Positions 45,324-57,336 of a DNA stretch of 64,000 nucleotides are shown here, piece after piece (position 1 is the first letter of the stretch; every line of letters starts with the position of its first letter). Position numbers and translations under genes: made by a program. Source of the DNA: Adiantum capillus-veneris (Eukaryota; Streptophyta; Polypodiopsida; Polypodiales; Pteridaceae); NCBI GenBank assembly GCA_014529385.2, contig CM043944.1, forward strand, positions 77,953,884 through 78,017,883. The letters run 5' to 3'. The notes under the pieces were generated by a model that saw only the letters and a program-made list of their open reading frames with translations, searched no databases and was not told the origin of the DNA.

Positions 45324-46360
45324 CACGATATACGTAGTTCACCCAATGTTCGCTACGTCCTCCACGGGAAAGCAGCCACTCAATGGCTTTAGTACTTCAA
45401 AACAAGAAGTAGTTTACAAAGGGATTATACCCTTAATAGAGCTCCCGCCTTGCTTCACTCTCACCACCTCACACTCACCTTGTTGCATAAACTTCACACT
45501 ATGAAATGTGTGTAGAAATGCCCTCCTTTATAGGCCAAAAAGGTTGCCCTCTCTCATGAGAGGCAGCCATCTGTAGCCGCCCTTGTGTAGATAAGTCCAA
45601 ATCGGACCCTCCAATCCGCCCACTTGTGGCCGCCCTTGAGAAGACAAGTCCGCTTTTGAATTCGGCCACCGGCCAACCGACCGATCGTTTTTCGACCACT
45701 TTTCGGCCGCCGTCCGGTCATAAAATTCCGACGAAGCTAATCTTGAGCAAGGGCCGTGGAAATTTTGGTTTCTGACGAGTGATTTTTATTTTCGGCGAGT
45801 GATTTTCCTTCATGCATGATGGCTTCTCCTCATAATGGGGGCCTTACAAATGTGCGTTTTTACCACAGTAAATTACAAGGGATAAATCAGGCTCCACTTA
45901 ACAGATATTGTGGCCTGGGGAGATTGTTCCTCCGCACGTTTTGGTTCGCCATTTGGGTTATCCGTTGGGTTGGAATATATCGGCTATGCAGAACCTGGAT
46001 TGGGTGCTCCAACGCCTGCATTCCAAGTTAAATTATTGGAAACTGTTCACGTGGCCACTTCATGTGCGTCTCATGATTGTCCAATGCATCCTTGTGGTTT
46101 ATGTGCAGTTTTACTTGCCTTTGCTATCCTGGCCTCGGTTGCGCTTGCAGTCCCTCATGTCTAGTATTTTAGAGCATTTTTGGCGGACCTTGTCTAGCAC
46201 AATGGGTCTTCGACTTCTATCTATGGACAAACTGTGTTCTCCCAAGTGGCTTGGAGGGTTAAATATTTTGGACTTGCAACGTCATGTTTTGGCTCGGAAA
46301 GCTATGCTGTTGCCAGTTTTGATGGCAACCCTTGGCTCTCATGGTCACACATTTGTGTAG
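44330..46360 (+). pseudogene. LINE C reverse transcriptase (split by a solo LTR)
   Basis: Visible motifs are LPSSWKEGLLKLIPK, WRPITLMLVVYKLMAK, YGFIPRRQI, VDIEKAFDTVLWD, SVRQGCPLSALLFAIAT and AYADDSLFM, followed by KVNFCKSKLLSL. Coding sequence stops at 45183 and resumes after the solo LTR at 45904 with WPGEIVPPHVLVRHLGYPLG. Frameshifts occur near 45,020 and elsewhere. Confidence 0.82.
45184..45903. mobile_element. Solo LTR 3 (720 bp) in the LINE C RT
   Basis: It begins TGTTAGGAAATAAGACG and ends CCACTTAACA, with the 5-bp duplication GATAT at 45179-45183 and 45904-45908. Removing it and one GATAT joins the RT reading CDWHKI to WPGE in frame. It contains a (GA)n tract at 45270-45319. It is unrelated to the other LTRs here; the type (copia or Ty3) cannot be told from an LTR alone. 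Confidence 0.88.
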
Positions 46361-46869
46361 GCACATTGTCACCCCATCCTTTGGTCATTGGAAACCGACT
46401 TATTGGGATGTTGTTTTAGGGAAGCTTGAAGGACACATTCCTGGATGTCCCTTAACTTCTTCTCTCATTGTTGATTGGAAGGTTGTCACTTTGCATTTGG
46501 TCCCTTCGTTTGGAGAGTCTGCATTGGAGCAGGGCCTTCGCTTCGACTTTGGTTCAACGGTCTCCTCTCCAAGTGTATTTTCTTTCCCAAAAAGGAATCT
46601 GTCATGTGCATCAGGTAGTTGATGACTGGGGTTATGTTCTTTCGTTTGCTGATGTGGTGTCTCGCTTTCGGTTGGTCCTCACTATTCTCCTCTCTGGCGG
46701 GAAATTCAAAGGATGCTTCCTGATCACTCACCCATTCCTCCTTTGGATGTGGACTCCCGCTTCTCTAGTTGGAATTTGGCTACTATTAGATTGGATTGCA
46801 TTTCAGCTGGCAACGTCTGTGCCATCCTTTAGTCTGATGTAGATGTATGGATTGTGCATCATGGTAATC

Positions 46870-47380
46870 AGTTGTGGTCGCTTTTCGAGTCATCCTTGTG
46901 TTGGGAACACACATTGTCTCGCATTTGGCAAAGTCATCTACCTTTGAAGGAACGTGTGGCGTTGCTTGGTGGGAGCTCTACCTGTTGGCAATGTGTTATG
47001 TGCACGACATATTGCGCCTTCCTGTTGTCTCATATGCCTTGAAGCTGAGGAGACCGTGCCACACTTATTGTGGCGTTGTCGCCATTCTAGAACCTTCATG
47101 CTCCTCGGTTGTGTTTTCCTTCCGGCTCTTTTTGCAGACGCTTTTGGCTTCTTGGGGTGCTCCAGTCACCGCAATCTCAGTTTGCGGTGTTCTTTACCTG
47201 GGTCAGATTTTGGACTCTGTGCACCATTTGGCACCATAGGAACTCCTTAATGTTCCAAGGCACTTATGTTGACCCCTTTCCCTATTTCAAATTATCTCTT
47301 GGTCAAGGATTGCATTTCGCTTATGACACTGGAGACATCACTCTTGATACCTATAGGATTTACTTTGACTGTTTCTAGCC
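46870..47380 (+). pseudogene. LINE C C-terminal zinc-binding region
   Basis: Overlapping frames contain C-x2-C...H-x4-C elements (CLICLEAEETVPHLLWRCRH), matching the zf-RVT-type tail of plant LINE RT proteins, followed by a Trp-rich end (WTLCTIWHHRN). Confidence 0.62.
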
Positions 47381-47480
47381 TTCGGAGCCTCATAGTGCTC
47401 CACTTTTTGTATCCTTTTCTTCCTATGGGGTTTCCTCGCTTTGAGGTTTCCCACCTGTAAATTCTATCAAACATGATCTA

Positions 47481-49930
47481 CAAAAAAAGCGTGTACCCAT
47501 TCTCTGTATGTACTTGGTAACACATCGGAAGGCAAATTGCAAGATGTCAAGGAAAAACTTGTGAATATTTTGCAATGAGATGGTGCATTTCACTGTAGAC
47601 AAAAATGATTCCCAAAAGTTGGGTTTTTCTTTGAATAGACAATGTTTGGTCATCGGAATTTTAACTTTTGGCTTCACACAGTTTTCTTAGACGTGGAGCG
47701 TCGTCGATGCTAAGTGGCATTGGGTCTTTAATGAAGACCCCGTCATGGGATCCACTGAGGAGAAATGGGCGTGCAAATCTCGAGGAAATTCGATGGCATC
47801 CAAAAGTTTTGTGTGGCAGGTTGCCCCTATATTTTAACCCGGACATGTGTTGTGGCAATCCAATGCCTTAACACTAGGTTGGTAACCTAAGAGGACATAC
47901 ATGTGTCCTTTTAGGGTTCTGAAAGAAACCTCTAAATTAATATGAGATCCCGATAAATCCTTTCTTGTGCTTGAAGTTACGACACCACTACTTGTGGGAC
48001 AAATGAGCAACTTTGAAAATTCTTTATTATATGGTTGCGGTAAGCCTCCAAAGTTGATGTACCATAGCATTTCACTCAAGACCGTGATTTTTTGCAATCA
48101 ATTGTTGATGATTTTTCTAAACCATATCAATATTTTTTCCGTAAACTTCAATGAGTTATTGATCATACCGTGTTGTTCTTTTAGTCTCACCAATTTTGTT
48201 TTGGAACAAGGAAAAAAGTTTCAAAGATTATATAGCCACGCTTGGTGGCATTGCTAAGTGCATGCTTTCTTAGGTTCTTGCCTTTACATTCACAAGTAGC
48301 CATGGACCACTTCAAAAACATAAAAAAAGCTTTTACCATTGACAATTTTGTGCAATAATATGATCATACTGGTTGAACTCGTATTTTAAAATCTCTTGAG
48401 TTCCCTTTGTTGCTCACCTTTTACGACATTCACTAAAAATCCTAGTATAGAGTTTGAACATGGGTAAATTGATTCTGTCTCTATATGAGTAACCATCTAG
48501 GTAGTCTCCATATGTTGCCATGCACTCCTCTTATTTTATAATAAAAAAGGAAGAGCGCACTTCCTCCTCTCATCGTCTCTCAGTTGCACATGCCTTCGGA
48601 CCTGCATTTGTCCCTGGACTGATGCTCCTTGTTGTGAAAGACCAAAAGGCATTGTGAAAAGATTCCTATTAATGGGGATTTTGGATTATCCTAGACACAT
48701 ACTCAAAAAGAGATATGGAATAACTTGGCTTCACCTTTTGATCTAGTTCTCGTTGAATTTAAAAAATCATGCTTGTATAGTTCGCTATATGGTGTATTTG
48801 GTGCCCAAAGACTCAAGGAAGAATACTTTCATGTCATGAAACTCACGTGCATAGCCAAAATTGTCAATGGATTTTATTAAAGCCACTTAAAAGATCATTC
48901 GGAAAGTGTAAAATTTGGTTAAAAAATCAAGATTAAGAAATTCTTGTATTTAGGTCATAACTTTCACAATAACCATTTGATTCTCTTTAGAAGCATGAAA
49001 ACATGTTGAGAAGTACTAAGACTAATTCTCTAGCACTATAGACCTTACAAAGATGAATTTTCATGTTACGTAGGTGCACTTCTTTGGAAAAAGGCAAAAA
49101 ATAACACATTTTTTTCACAGTTTAGGTTGAGAATGCTTTTTAAGAATAAAGTTAAAGGTTGAATTAGTCAAAAAATGTTAATTTTTTTTCCCAAGTAAGC
49201 TGAATTTGTGGATATAAAAGTTTGTGGATATAATGTCAAAATGCCCAAGTAAGCTAATGAGTGTGAGCTAGCCTTTAGATATAAAGAGTTTCTTGCCCAA
49301 GTAGCATCATAAAAGCCATGAATTTTTGTTTGTATAGTAATCTTCAAGAATACAAAGTTAATAAAAAACGTGAGAGGACGATATGAATATGTAGTATAGT
49401 GAGCTCAAATAACTCCTAGAGTCTACTACCATGGTCACAAGCAACAATACTACGCTTTGCACTAAATCTTCAAGGTAGCACCGAGCCCAACGGAGGAAGA
49501 AGATGACTTTGCATGGACATTTAGGGCCAAGTAGAGAAGTAGATACGTATCAGGATCACCATCCATGATAGAATCAATGGAGTTATGGGGGATTGATCCA
49601 TGAATTTGTAGGCAAATGTACTTGCAATTGAAGCTATGAAATAGTTAGGCATAGATATAGCAATGTACGAAAGGGAGCAAGGGAAAAATGTGATCAAAAC
49701 ATGCTCAATTTAGTTTCTTACAAGTAACCTTGTGCTTGTGCAAAGTACTAGATTTGAGTTAAAATACTTAAATTCTTTTGTTGCACTGACATATAAACTT
49801 TCTTAAGAGTACCTTGTAGCTGTCTCCCCATTCTGTACCGTGACAAAGATGGTTGCAAAATTTGTGTTTGTAGCATATTAGCATCTCATCAAAACTCTGA
49901 TGATGCATTTCAATGATTGTGGATATCTAT
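47481..49930. other. Decayed AT-rich sequence, no gene
   Basis: No convincing domain. It may include the integrase part of the decayed Ty3 element whose RNase H scrap is at 49.93-50.08 kb, but I could not recognise integrase motifs. Confidence 0.35.
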
Positions 49931-49931
49931 G

Positions 49932-50080
49932 GCTTGTGAGATAACACATCAGCCTCTAAATTCTTCTTTCCCATGCGATAAACAATATGGAAACGAAACT
50001 CAAAGAATATGTGAACCCATCTTAGTTACTTCTCTAAAAGATGCTTTTGGGAAAAGAAATACTTCAAACGCTGATGATAT
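49932..50080 (-). pseudogene. Ty3 RNase H scrap
   Basis: The minus strand reads HQRLKYFFSQKHLLEK, a stop, LRWVHIFFEFRFHIVYRMGK and KNLEADVLSHKP. This matches the Ty3 RNase H end (DH-x-x-LKYFL...RW...YRPGK-N-x-x-AD-x-LSR). No longer frame survives. Confidence 0.65.
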
Positions 50081-50081
50081 A

Positions 50082-50166
50082 TACCTTCATTAAATCAGAA
50101 TAGTTTGAACTTACGAATTATAAGACCATCATTAAATCAGAATAGTTTGAACTTACGAATTATAAG
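50082..50166. repeat. Tandem duplication, about 42 bp x 2
   Basis: CATTAAATCAGAATAGTTTG...GAATTATAAGA occurs twice in a row without differences. Confidence 0.85.
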
Positions 50167-52229
50167 AGAGGATAAGACTATGAGGTCCCCACTTGACTAC
50201 TTTGAAGTACGAGGTACCTTTGATAAGTCTCCAAGCACTATTTCTATAGATTGAGAGAGAACTAATGGACATTGTCCTTGCTACACTTGCAACTTTAGGC
50301 ATGAACCACTATTGAAGCGTTGGTCTCATCTTGCATCGCAAAAACTAAGGAAAAAGCATAACCCAACAGTGATGTCTTTCTTTCTAAACTGCATGCAAAC
50401 ACCATAGGGTTGTGAGTCTTAACTCCATAGAACCTCACACTAGGACACATTGGCTGTTGAGCTTCACTATTCCCTACAACATTACACATTTAAATAGAAA
50501 TCAACCTCGAGAGTGCATACTCCAAGTTAGGTAACCTTGACACTTTTTAGCTTATAGACGTCAGAGGCACAACCATCAAGTTTCTCTAGTCCTTAAGGAA
50601 TAACACCACTTAGGATGATAAAAAAGAAACAAAAAAAGAATTTGGAAAGCTACTTGACTTATAGGGTCCAACAATCCATAGAATGTTGCCGTTGTGGACT
50701 CATCCTCCGAGTTTCCACATTGTACTCACACCACTTTGTTTTTTGTTTTCTAATTACCATCAAATTGTGAAAAACATTCAACTTCTTTATTGGTTTATAC
50801 TACATGTTCTCTTCAACAACCTTTCAAATAGTATTGAAAGCATTCCTTCAAAACAAAGGAGTTGCATCAATTTTCTCCAAGACTCTCTTGAAATATGTCT
50901 CTCTTATAAATTTTACTTGCACAATCAGGGTAGATCTTTTAAAACATAATACAAAACCCTTGCTAGTATGAGCGTCCACACCACTCTCGACAAGTAGCTT
51001 GCTGAGCCAATTTGAGTGTACTCTCGCCACAACAACAGTGATGCTAACCTGAACGTTCTCACGCCACAACAAAACAAGAAGTCTACAATATTCTATTGAG
51101 ACTTGAATGTATTCCCATCACAGTGACAATGGTGTGCCGTGGGTGTCATCTGATGCCACAATAATTGCCACCCGATATCAATGTTAGTAAGTAGAGAGTC
51201 TAAGAAAACCATACCAAAAAGCTCGATGATAATTCTTTTCTAGTTAATCAGTCCGTCCCTAACATTTCTTTCTTAGTTATGACAATATGTAGTGTTTTCA
51301 TGGATAATCACTATGTTTCTATCAATGTTTTTCTTATTGACTTTCTATGGTCATATATGCAGTGTATGCATAACTTAAATAACATTGTTAACCTCTATAA
51401 CGTCCGTGGCAGGTATAATCTATAGTCCCTTTTCATGCTCCATTGGTGCTGCTTGATTGTTGGGACCGGCCTAATGGCCGTTTGCTGCTACTCTCTTACA
51501 TGGTGCCATAGCCTATGTAGATGGTAGCCTATAAATTTTCTTGAGGTAATGATATCTAAGTGGTTTGTGAGTGCACTTTTGGGAGAAGTATATATTTTGA
51601 ATGCAACTATGTCCAACACAATGTGTGTGTGAGGGAGCTCTTAGGACCTTTTTATAACTTTTTCCAAGCAAGGGGCCTGCTAGTAGATGTCCCTTGTTGC
51701 AGGAGTAAGCTTCCCCCCCCAGCTTCATAGCTTGCCCTAACATGCTATTTGAAGCCTAGTGAGGTCCTGGAGGCCGCCTACTGCTTCTACATTCTCAATT
51801 GGTCGAGTTCTAGGGCTTCCGGGCATTGCAGTTGCTTCCATGCTTGATCTCAGTGCGACACTGCCTCCATGTGATTCCATGTGCAACCTTCCTAGAAATG
51901 AGACACACACACAACCTCTAAATGAATAAATATTTAAATCCTAATGTAAGCTAAATATTAAAAATGAAAACTAGTACGAACCTACCTAGAAGAGGCAAAC
52001 ATAACCAAAGTAGTACAACGTGTAAAACTTGACAATATGCAACCTCAACTTTGCTGCTTGTCCAAACACGAAGAATACGATTATTTTATCATACAGAGGG
52101 TGAACAACAACTATGACATCCCTACTCATCTTATCAGTGCCTAAGACAAGGTACATGTTTATATGGAGTTCATTCACCCTTTGAACATACTCTATAAAAC
52201 CAAGGAAGTGAGTTTCGATCACCTCTGCT
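50167..52229. other. AT-rich sequence, no gene recognised
   Basis: Scattered short frames without homology that I can recognise. Confidence 0.35.
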
Positions 52230-52234
52230 GGTGA

Positions 52235-52525
52235 TGGCTATCATGATAAAGGCTAGCATTTGTCAAGTAAGAGCAAAAATACTTAAAGGCTAGCATTTGT
52301 CATGATAAAGGCTAGCATCTGTCAAGTAAGAGAAAAAATACTAAAAGCATTAAAGATCTAAATAGAAAATTAGTGTGTTAGTAAACCAAGGAAATGAGTT
52401 TCTATCATCTTTGCTGGTGATGGGTATAATCAATTATGATAAAGGCTAGGATTTGTCAAGTAAGAGCAAAAATACTGAAAAGGCTAGCATTTGTCGAGTA
52501 AGAGCAAAAATACTAAAAGCATTAA
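52235..52525. repeat. Cluster of near-identical 35-45-bp repeats
   Basis: The string GATAAAGGCTAGCATTTGTC followed by AAGTAAGAGCAAAAATACT recurs about five times with small changes; a longer block (GAGTTTC...GCTGGTGATGG...AAAATAC) is duplicated as well. It looks like local tandem amplification. Confidence 0.75.
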
Positions 52526-52859
52526 AGATCTAAATAGCAAATTAACGTGTTACTAAGTCAAAGAAAAATTGTCCTTTTAAGCTCCCTGCATTTATTGAAT
52601 TTACTACTTCATTATCTTGAACATTCCAAAGGAAGAAACATAAAAAATAAACTTACTGTAATACAAAAATGAAAGAACTTTGTTCATAATTCTTGTGAAT
52701 GGCTATCTTTTCTCAATAAAGAAATAAGATGACATGACTGAACAACAAAAATGGATTTACAAGAAAAAAGAGTCTAATCAGTTGAGAACAAATGACACTA
52801 TAGGTGCCCTTGGCTCCACCCTCGAAAAATATCACGGCATCCTAACCATGTATTGAGCT

Positions 52860-53180
52860 TAGAACTCTCTCGTTTATCCCCTGGGTTCTCTTGCTTTTCC
52901 TTCTTTGGACACTTAACTAAAATACACCTAGCTTCTCCATAGCCATAGCACTTGCCCTCCTTGTAGTATTTTGCACATTGCCATACTGTTACTTTAGGCC
53001 CTGTGGATTTTTGTGGATTTCTTCTTCTGTTCCTTGCCTTTCTTCTTCTCCTTGAAAGAGACTTTCTTGGATGGCTTCGCCACCACTAGCATATGTCAAA
53101 GAGCTTGAATGCATGGAAAAATTGTCCATCACATGCTCCATAAGGTGTTGAATGCTTGTGGATTTCTGTTTTCAAATAGT
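52860..53180 (-). pseudogene. Retrotransposon gag scrap with a decayed zinc knuckle
   Basis: The minus strand gives a Lys-rich stretch (SKKVSFKEKKKGKEQKKKS) and, after a frame change, CAKYYKEGKCYGYGEARC with a following VKCPKKEKQE. This resembles a basic linker and CCHC region of Ty3 gag. Too short and broken for firm family assignment. Confidence 0.45.
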
Positions 53181-53637
53181 ATCATCGGATCTCTTTGTGT
53201 AATCCACAACAATACCATTGCAATTGCTCCACTAGAAAAACGCCTTCCCAAAAAAAAGAAGAAATTGGCAAAAAGGTATCCCAAAGACACTAATTGTAGG
53301 TAGCCAAAGGAGCATCTTTTTGCATTTTTAGATAATTTCAAACTATAATCACATTGTGATGCACTATGACTGCACCTCAACCCCCTAGCACATAAAGCTA
53401 GTTTTGACCTAGAAGGGTGGAAAGCAACATATACATAGATATGAGGTATCCATATTCATTTGTGAGGTTCCATACATCATATGACATCACTCCATCAACA
53501 TAAACATGATGAAAAACAGCCCCGTCACTTTGATAAACCATAAACCATAAAATCACATATATGCGAAAAATAACTTTTTGCCATTTCATGCATAACACAC
53601 AAATGAAAGTATTTGACCTCAAACCAATGCATCAAGA

Positions 53638-53717
53638 TCAACTCCATAATATATACTAACACATTATCACATCACTTTGCCCATAATATATACTAACACA
53701 TTATCACCTCACTTTGC
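53638..53717. repeat. Tandem duplication, about 39 bp x 2
   Basis: CATAATATATACTAACACAT...CTTTGCC occurs twice in a row with one difference. Confidence 0.85.
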
Positions 53718-56400
53718 CCATATCAGACTCATCCAACATACGGTAACATGAAAAGAAATCCACTTCATTCATATCTGCCTGTACGGTTCGAGTTGGTTAA
53801 CCATATACCCCCATATAAGTTTATGGACATCAAACACTTGCAATCAACTCACCAAAACAAACCATAAATCATATATAAACAACTCGTCCAACTCACGACG
53901 CCATATGGTACTCTCCCTAGGTAGCATCCCTACACGCGTAGGTAAACCAATACATAAAATAGTTAATAACCCGCACTCATGAAGTGATATTGGAGATCTA
54001 AATACATTTATCATCAAATTTAATCAAGATTTTTATTTATCTAAATGGGTTTGCTTATCCAAAGAGCTTATATAGTGGTTCTCCAAGGAGCATGTGTGCA
54101 ATGGGATGCAAGCTGTTTTTGGATCTAACTCGTAGCTTGTGCAAAGTTTTCATATGACACCCGAGAAAGAAAATGTTTTAAATGATGTTTTTTATCTCTG
54201 GTTTAAAGGGTTTGACTTGATTCATAGTGATTTGTGAAATATGACCAAAATAGTGTTCCTACCGTCTACATGACGTAAAACGAAAAGCGCTTTTTATGTA
54301 TATGTGTGACCATAGACACATCGAATGCATAAATCGATGTGCTAAACATGATGAAACAAACATGGAGCAACCTCATACACACCCGAAAAGTCTATACATG
54401 TTCTCGTATGCAAAAAAGCAACCATCGAGAGGGTAGCTACTCAGAATAACAACGCAGAGAGAGAAAGAGATGATGGCTATGGAGTTTAGAGATTCTTATC
54501 GTACTTTAGAATTGATTACGGAGTGTTGAAAGGCTTCTTGATTTGCGACAAGAGAGCGATGATGAGAGCTATGTAGAGATTTTCACACGAAGTCGTTGGA
54601 GAATGCGTACACCATGAAAAGAGAAGAGAAGATAGTAAACAAATAGAGAGAGAATGTTCTTCTTCTTCTGCTTTCCACAAACGAGAGAGAAGATATTATG
54701 GAGATGGAAATGGAGAGCTTGCACCATTCCATATGATAGATACGTATTGTCGTGCAATAGTAGATGCAACTGTCGGGACTGAAAACTGAGGCATGTAGGT
54801 CAATTTATAGGCCAAGCAAGGGTGATGCCCAAGGCAACCAAGTAGCGCTACCTCCTTTCTAGGATAGATGCATACTTTTGGGCACTTTGCTAAAAATATG
54901 GCATAGCTTTTGACAATCAACTCTCCCACTTATTATTCAATTTTTACAATAAAAAATGACTAACTGGCTAGTAACCTCGCAACTACTATGACCGTTATTA
55001 AACTATGCTGCACTATAATGCCCCGACATAATTATGAATTTCTCGTACTGTCCCGGATTTACTGTGGTTCTTTTCATAAAAATAGTTTCCATAAAAATCC
55101 TATTTAATCCCTTTTTTTCTCCAGGTGGTCGTTTTTAAATCCGACGGTGACTAAAAATAATGTTTTTATATTGAGGTCATCCTAAAAAACACGTTTCTTT
55201 AAAAAAACACTGAAAAACACAAAAAGCTGAAAATAGCATTAAAAAAAAAGAAAACTTTTTTAAAACTGAAAAGCGAGCTCGTTTTTCATTAGAAAACACT
55301 AAAAATCATAAAATGCTAAAAATAGTGTTAAATACGCATGAAAAGCAGATTAAAAAAAATTTGAATCATAGCTCAGCGAAACTCGTACATAAAGAATTTG
55401 GCTCTGTCTTTTTGCAAAAAAGCACCGAAAAGTATGAAAAGACTAAAAAAGCGGATTTCTCCAAAATTGAACCAAATGGCCGTATGACCTATCGGAACAC
55501 AAAAACAACTTTGTTTTTCACTTTAGAACCTTACAACACTGGCAAATAAGCATTCTAAACAAAAAATATACAAAACAGACATTAGAATCTATTTTTCATA
55601 TTTTCAAAAGAGACCCAAAAAGTCAAGGATCTTATAGGAAAACGCATCGCGTTTTACATTAGTTGCCACGTCAACATTACGACCACATTTTAGGGAAGCT
55701 GCCATGACAATGAGGCTTTTTGCTTTTCGACTGTCCGATCACCATGTCACATTATCAACTTTGTGACAAGAGCTTAGGTGATTTTGTGGCAGTAGTTTTC
55801 GTTAGGTTGTTCAATTGATTAACATTTCCTATCGAGTCCATTAGATTAGATTAGTGTAAGTCGGAATCCTTTTTTCCTTAACACTAGTTTTGTAATTGGC
55901 CACTCAAGTGTCTTGAGATACTTAAGTGTCCTGTTTTTTCAACAACTTGTCATAATTATTTGGTGAAGCTAGAAACAAAATATATACATCATGTTTATGC
56001 CTTAGGTGAGCTATCAGGTGAAGAACATAGCCAAATTTTGATTTTGCCAAAATTCATAGCATATTAAGATTATGATGATAAGTTTTAAGATGAAAAAATC
56101 ATAAAACTTAAGTACAATTTTAACAAGATTTTGCATAGATTTCAAGGTTTATGGATAGGAAAAAACTTATTATAACAAGAAATTGAGCTTCATAACTTAG
56201 TTCTTAGACCAAATTTTTGTTATAATAAAAAAAATCCAAATCTTTAAAACACTGACTTTGAGTCAACTTGTGGGACTTCTATGAGAGCTGAATGTCTACA
56301 ACATTTTATCTTTGAGTTCTAGTCCATTGGTACATCAAAATGAGTTTGATGTGAAATGTCAAACCATGGTGTGATGGCTGGTGATAGATCTTTGGATGAG
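53718..56400. other. AT-rich sequence, no gene
   Basis: Long A- and T-rich non-coding sequence. AAAA-rich blocks at 55,140-55,560 are low complexity. No domain recognised. Confidence 0.4.
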
Positions 56401-56404
56401 TCAA

Positions 56405-56770
56405 ATGTGAAATGTTGGACCAAGAAGTAAAATTCAACGTGTAATGTTGGATCAACATGCAAACTCCAATGTGACATGTTGGACTATCATGCAAAGTTTA
56501 ATGTAAAATGTCGAATCGGCACATATGTTGATGAATGTTTTAAGGTGTCTGCATAACATATTGTGAACTGCTTGGATGAACTATTGGAAAGTCCAATGTG
56601 ACATGTTGGACTAACATGCAAAGTTTAATGTAAAATGTTGAATCAATACATATGTTGATGAATGTTTTAAGGTGTCTACATAACATATTGTGAAGTGCTT
56701 GGATGAGCTGTTGATGAATGTTTTGTGGTGTTTGCATAATGTATTGTGAACTACTTGGATGAAATGTTGA
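56405..56770. repeat. 127-bp tandem repeat, 2 full copies plus partial copies
   Basis: The unit starting TCCAATGTGACATGTTGGAC at 56465 repeats at 56592, exactly 127 bp on. A third, partial copy of its second half runs about 56708-56770. More diverged ATGTTGGA-containing pieces precede at 56405-56464. Confidence 0.8.
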
Positions 56771-56849
56771 TGTGCATGAATGCTTTGATAGAAATCTCTA
56801 ACCATCTTTGTTGTTTCTACAGGTGTAATTGAGGACTATTCCTCTTCTT

Positions 56850-57053
56850 TCAAGGGAAGGGAATGCTTGCTTGCAACCCAAAAATAGCAAGTGGCTAACC
56901 GAAAGTAGTAGGTGGTTGATGGCCCAAAGTAGTAGGTGGTTGATTCAACTACCTAGCATTAGCAAGTGACTGACTTGTTGACCCAGAAATAGCAATGACT
57001 GATTTGGCTATCCAAAAATAACAAGTGGTTGACTTGGCCATCAAAAAATAGCA
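56850..57053. repeat. Degenerate short tandem repeat (AATAGCAAGTGGTTGA type)
   Basis: Units of about 25-33 bp containing AAATAGCAAGTGG and GTTGACTTGGCC recur several times up to the left LTR of Copia-2 and continue for a short distance beyond its right LTR (62616-62665), so Copia-2 inserted within this array. Confidence 0.65.
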
Positions 57054-57058
57054 AGTGA

Positions 57059-57250
57059 TGAAGGCGTACCAGCGGAAGTGTGACGCGAGAGAGAGTGCGA
57101 GAGGAAGAGCACGACGATATGGTGAACTCGCTCTACTGTAATGTGTAGAGCATAGTGAGTTCTTATTAGGTTTTAACAAAAGAATATGTGTACATACCTG
57201 GCGGCCCGCCCACTTACCTGGGCGACCACATTGGGCTGTATACCCCAACA
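57059..57250 (-). repeat. 3' LTR of Copia-2 (left copy, 192 bp)
   Basis: Plus-strand view begins TGAAGGCGTACC and ends ATACCCCAACA. Confidence 0.93.
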
Positions 57251-57336
57251 ACCTCCCACTTAAAGTCCAATGTGGTACTTTAAGTGTGAGAGAAGCTAAT
57301 ATACAAGCTAATATACAAGAGATGTAGAGAAATGTA

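Larger units (their letters stand above)
41390..47480 (+). mobile_element. LINE C (L1-like, unrelated family), interrupted by a solo LTR
   Basis: The order is minisatellite 5' region, gag-like ORF1 with zinc knuckle (42183-43096), endonuclease remnants (43430-43770), RT (44330-45183 and 45904-46360), and a zinc-type C-terminal part (46870-47380). It is distinct from copies A/B: ORF1 has a CCHC knuckle and the RT motifs differ (VDIEKAFDTVLWD). A 720-bp solo LTR interrupts RT. Frameshifts are numerous. The 3' end is placed only roughly. Confidence 0.78.

Noticed and set aside
48770-48890. Possible plus-strand Ty3 RT start (VPKDSRK...)
   Set aside because: The resemblance to the VPKKDGSWR motif is short, interrupted by stops and has no RT motifs after it.
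53786-53810. GGTTCGA-like string suggesting a tRNA T-loop
   Set aside because: No A-box, anticodon stem or acceptor stem could be paired around it.
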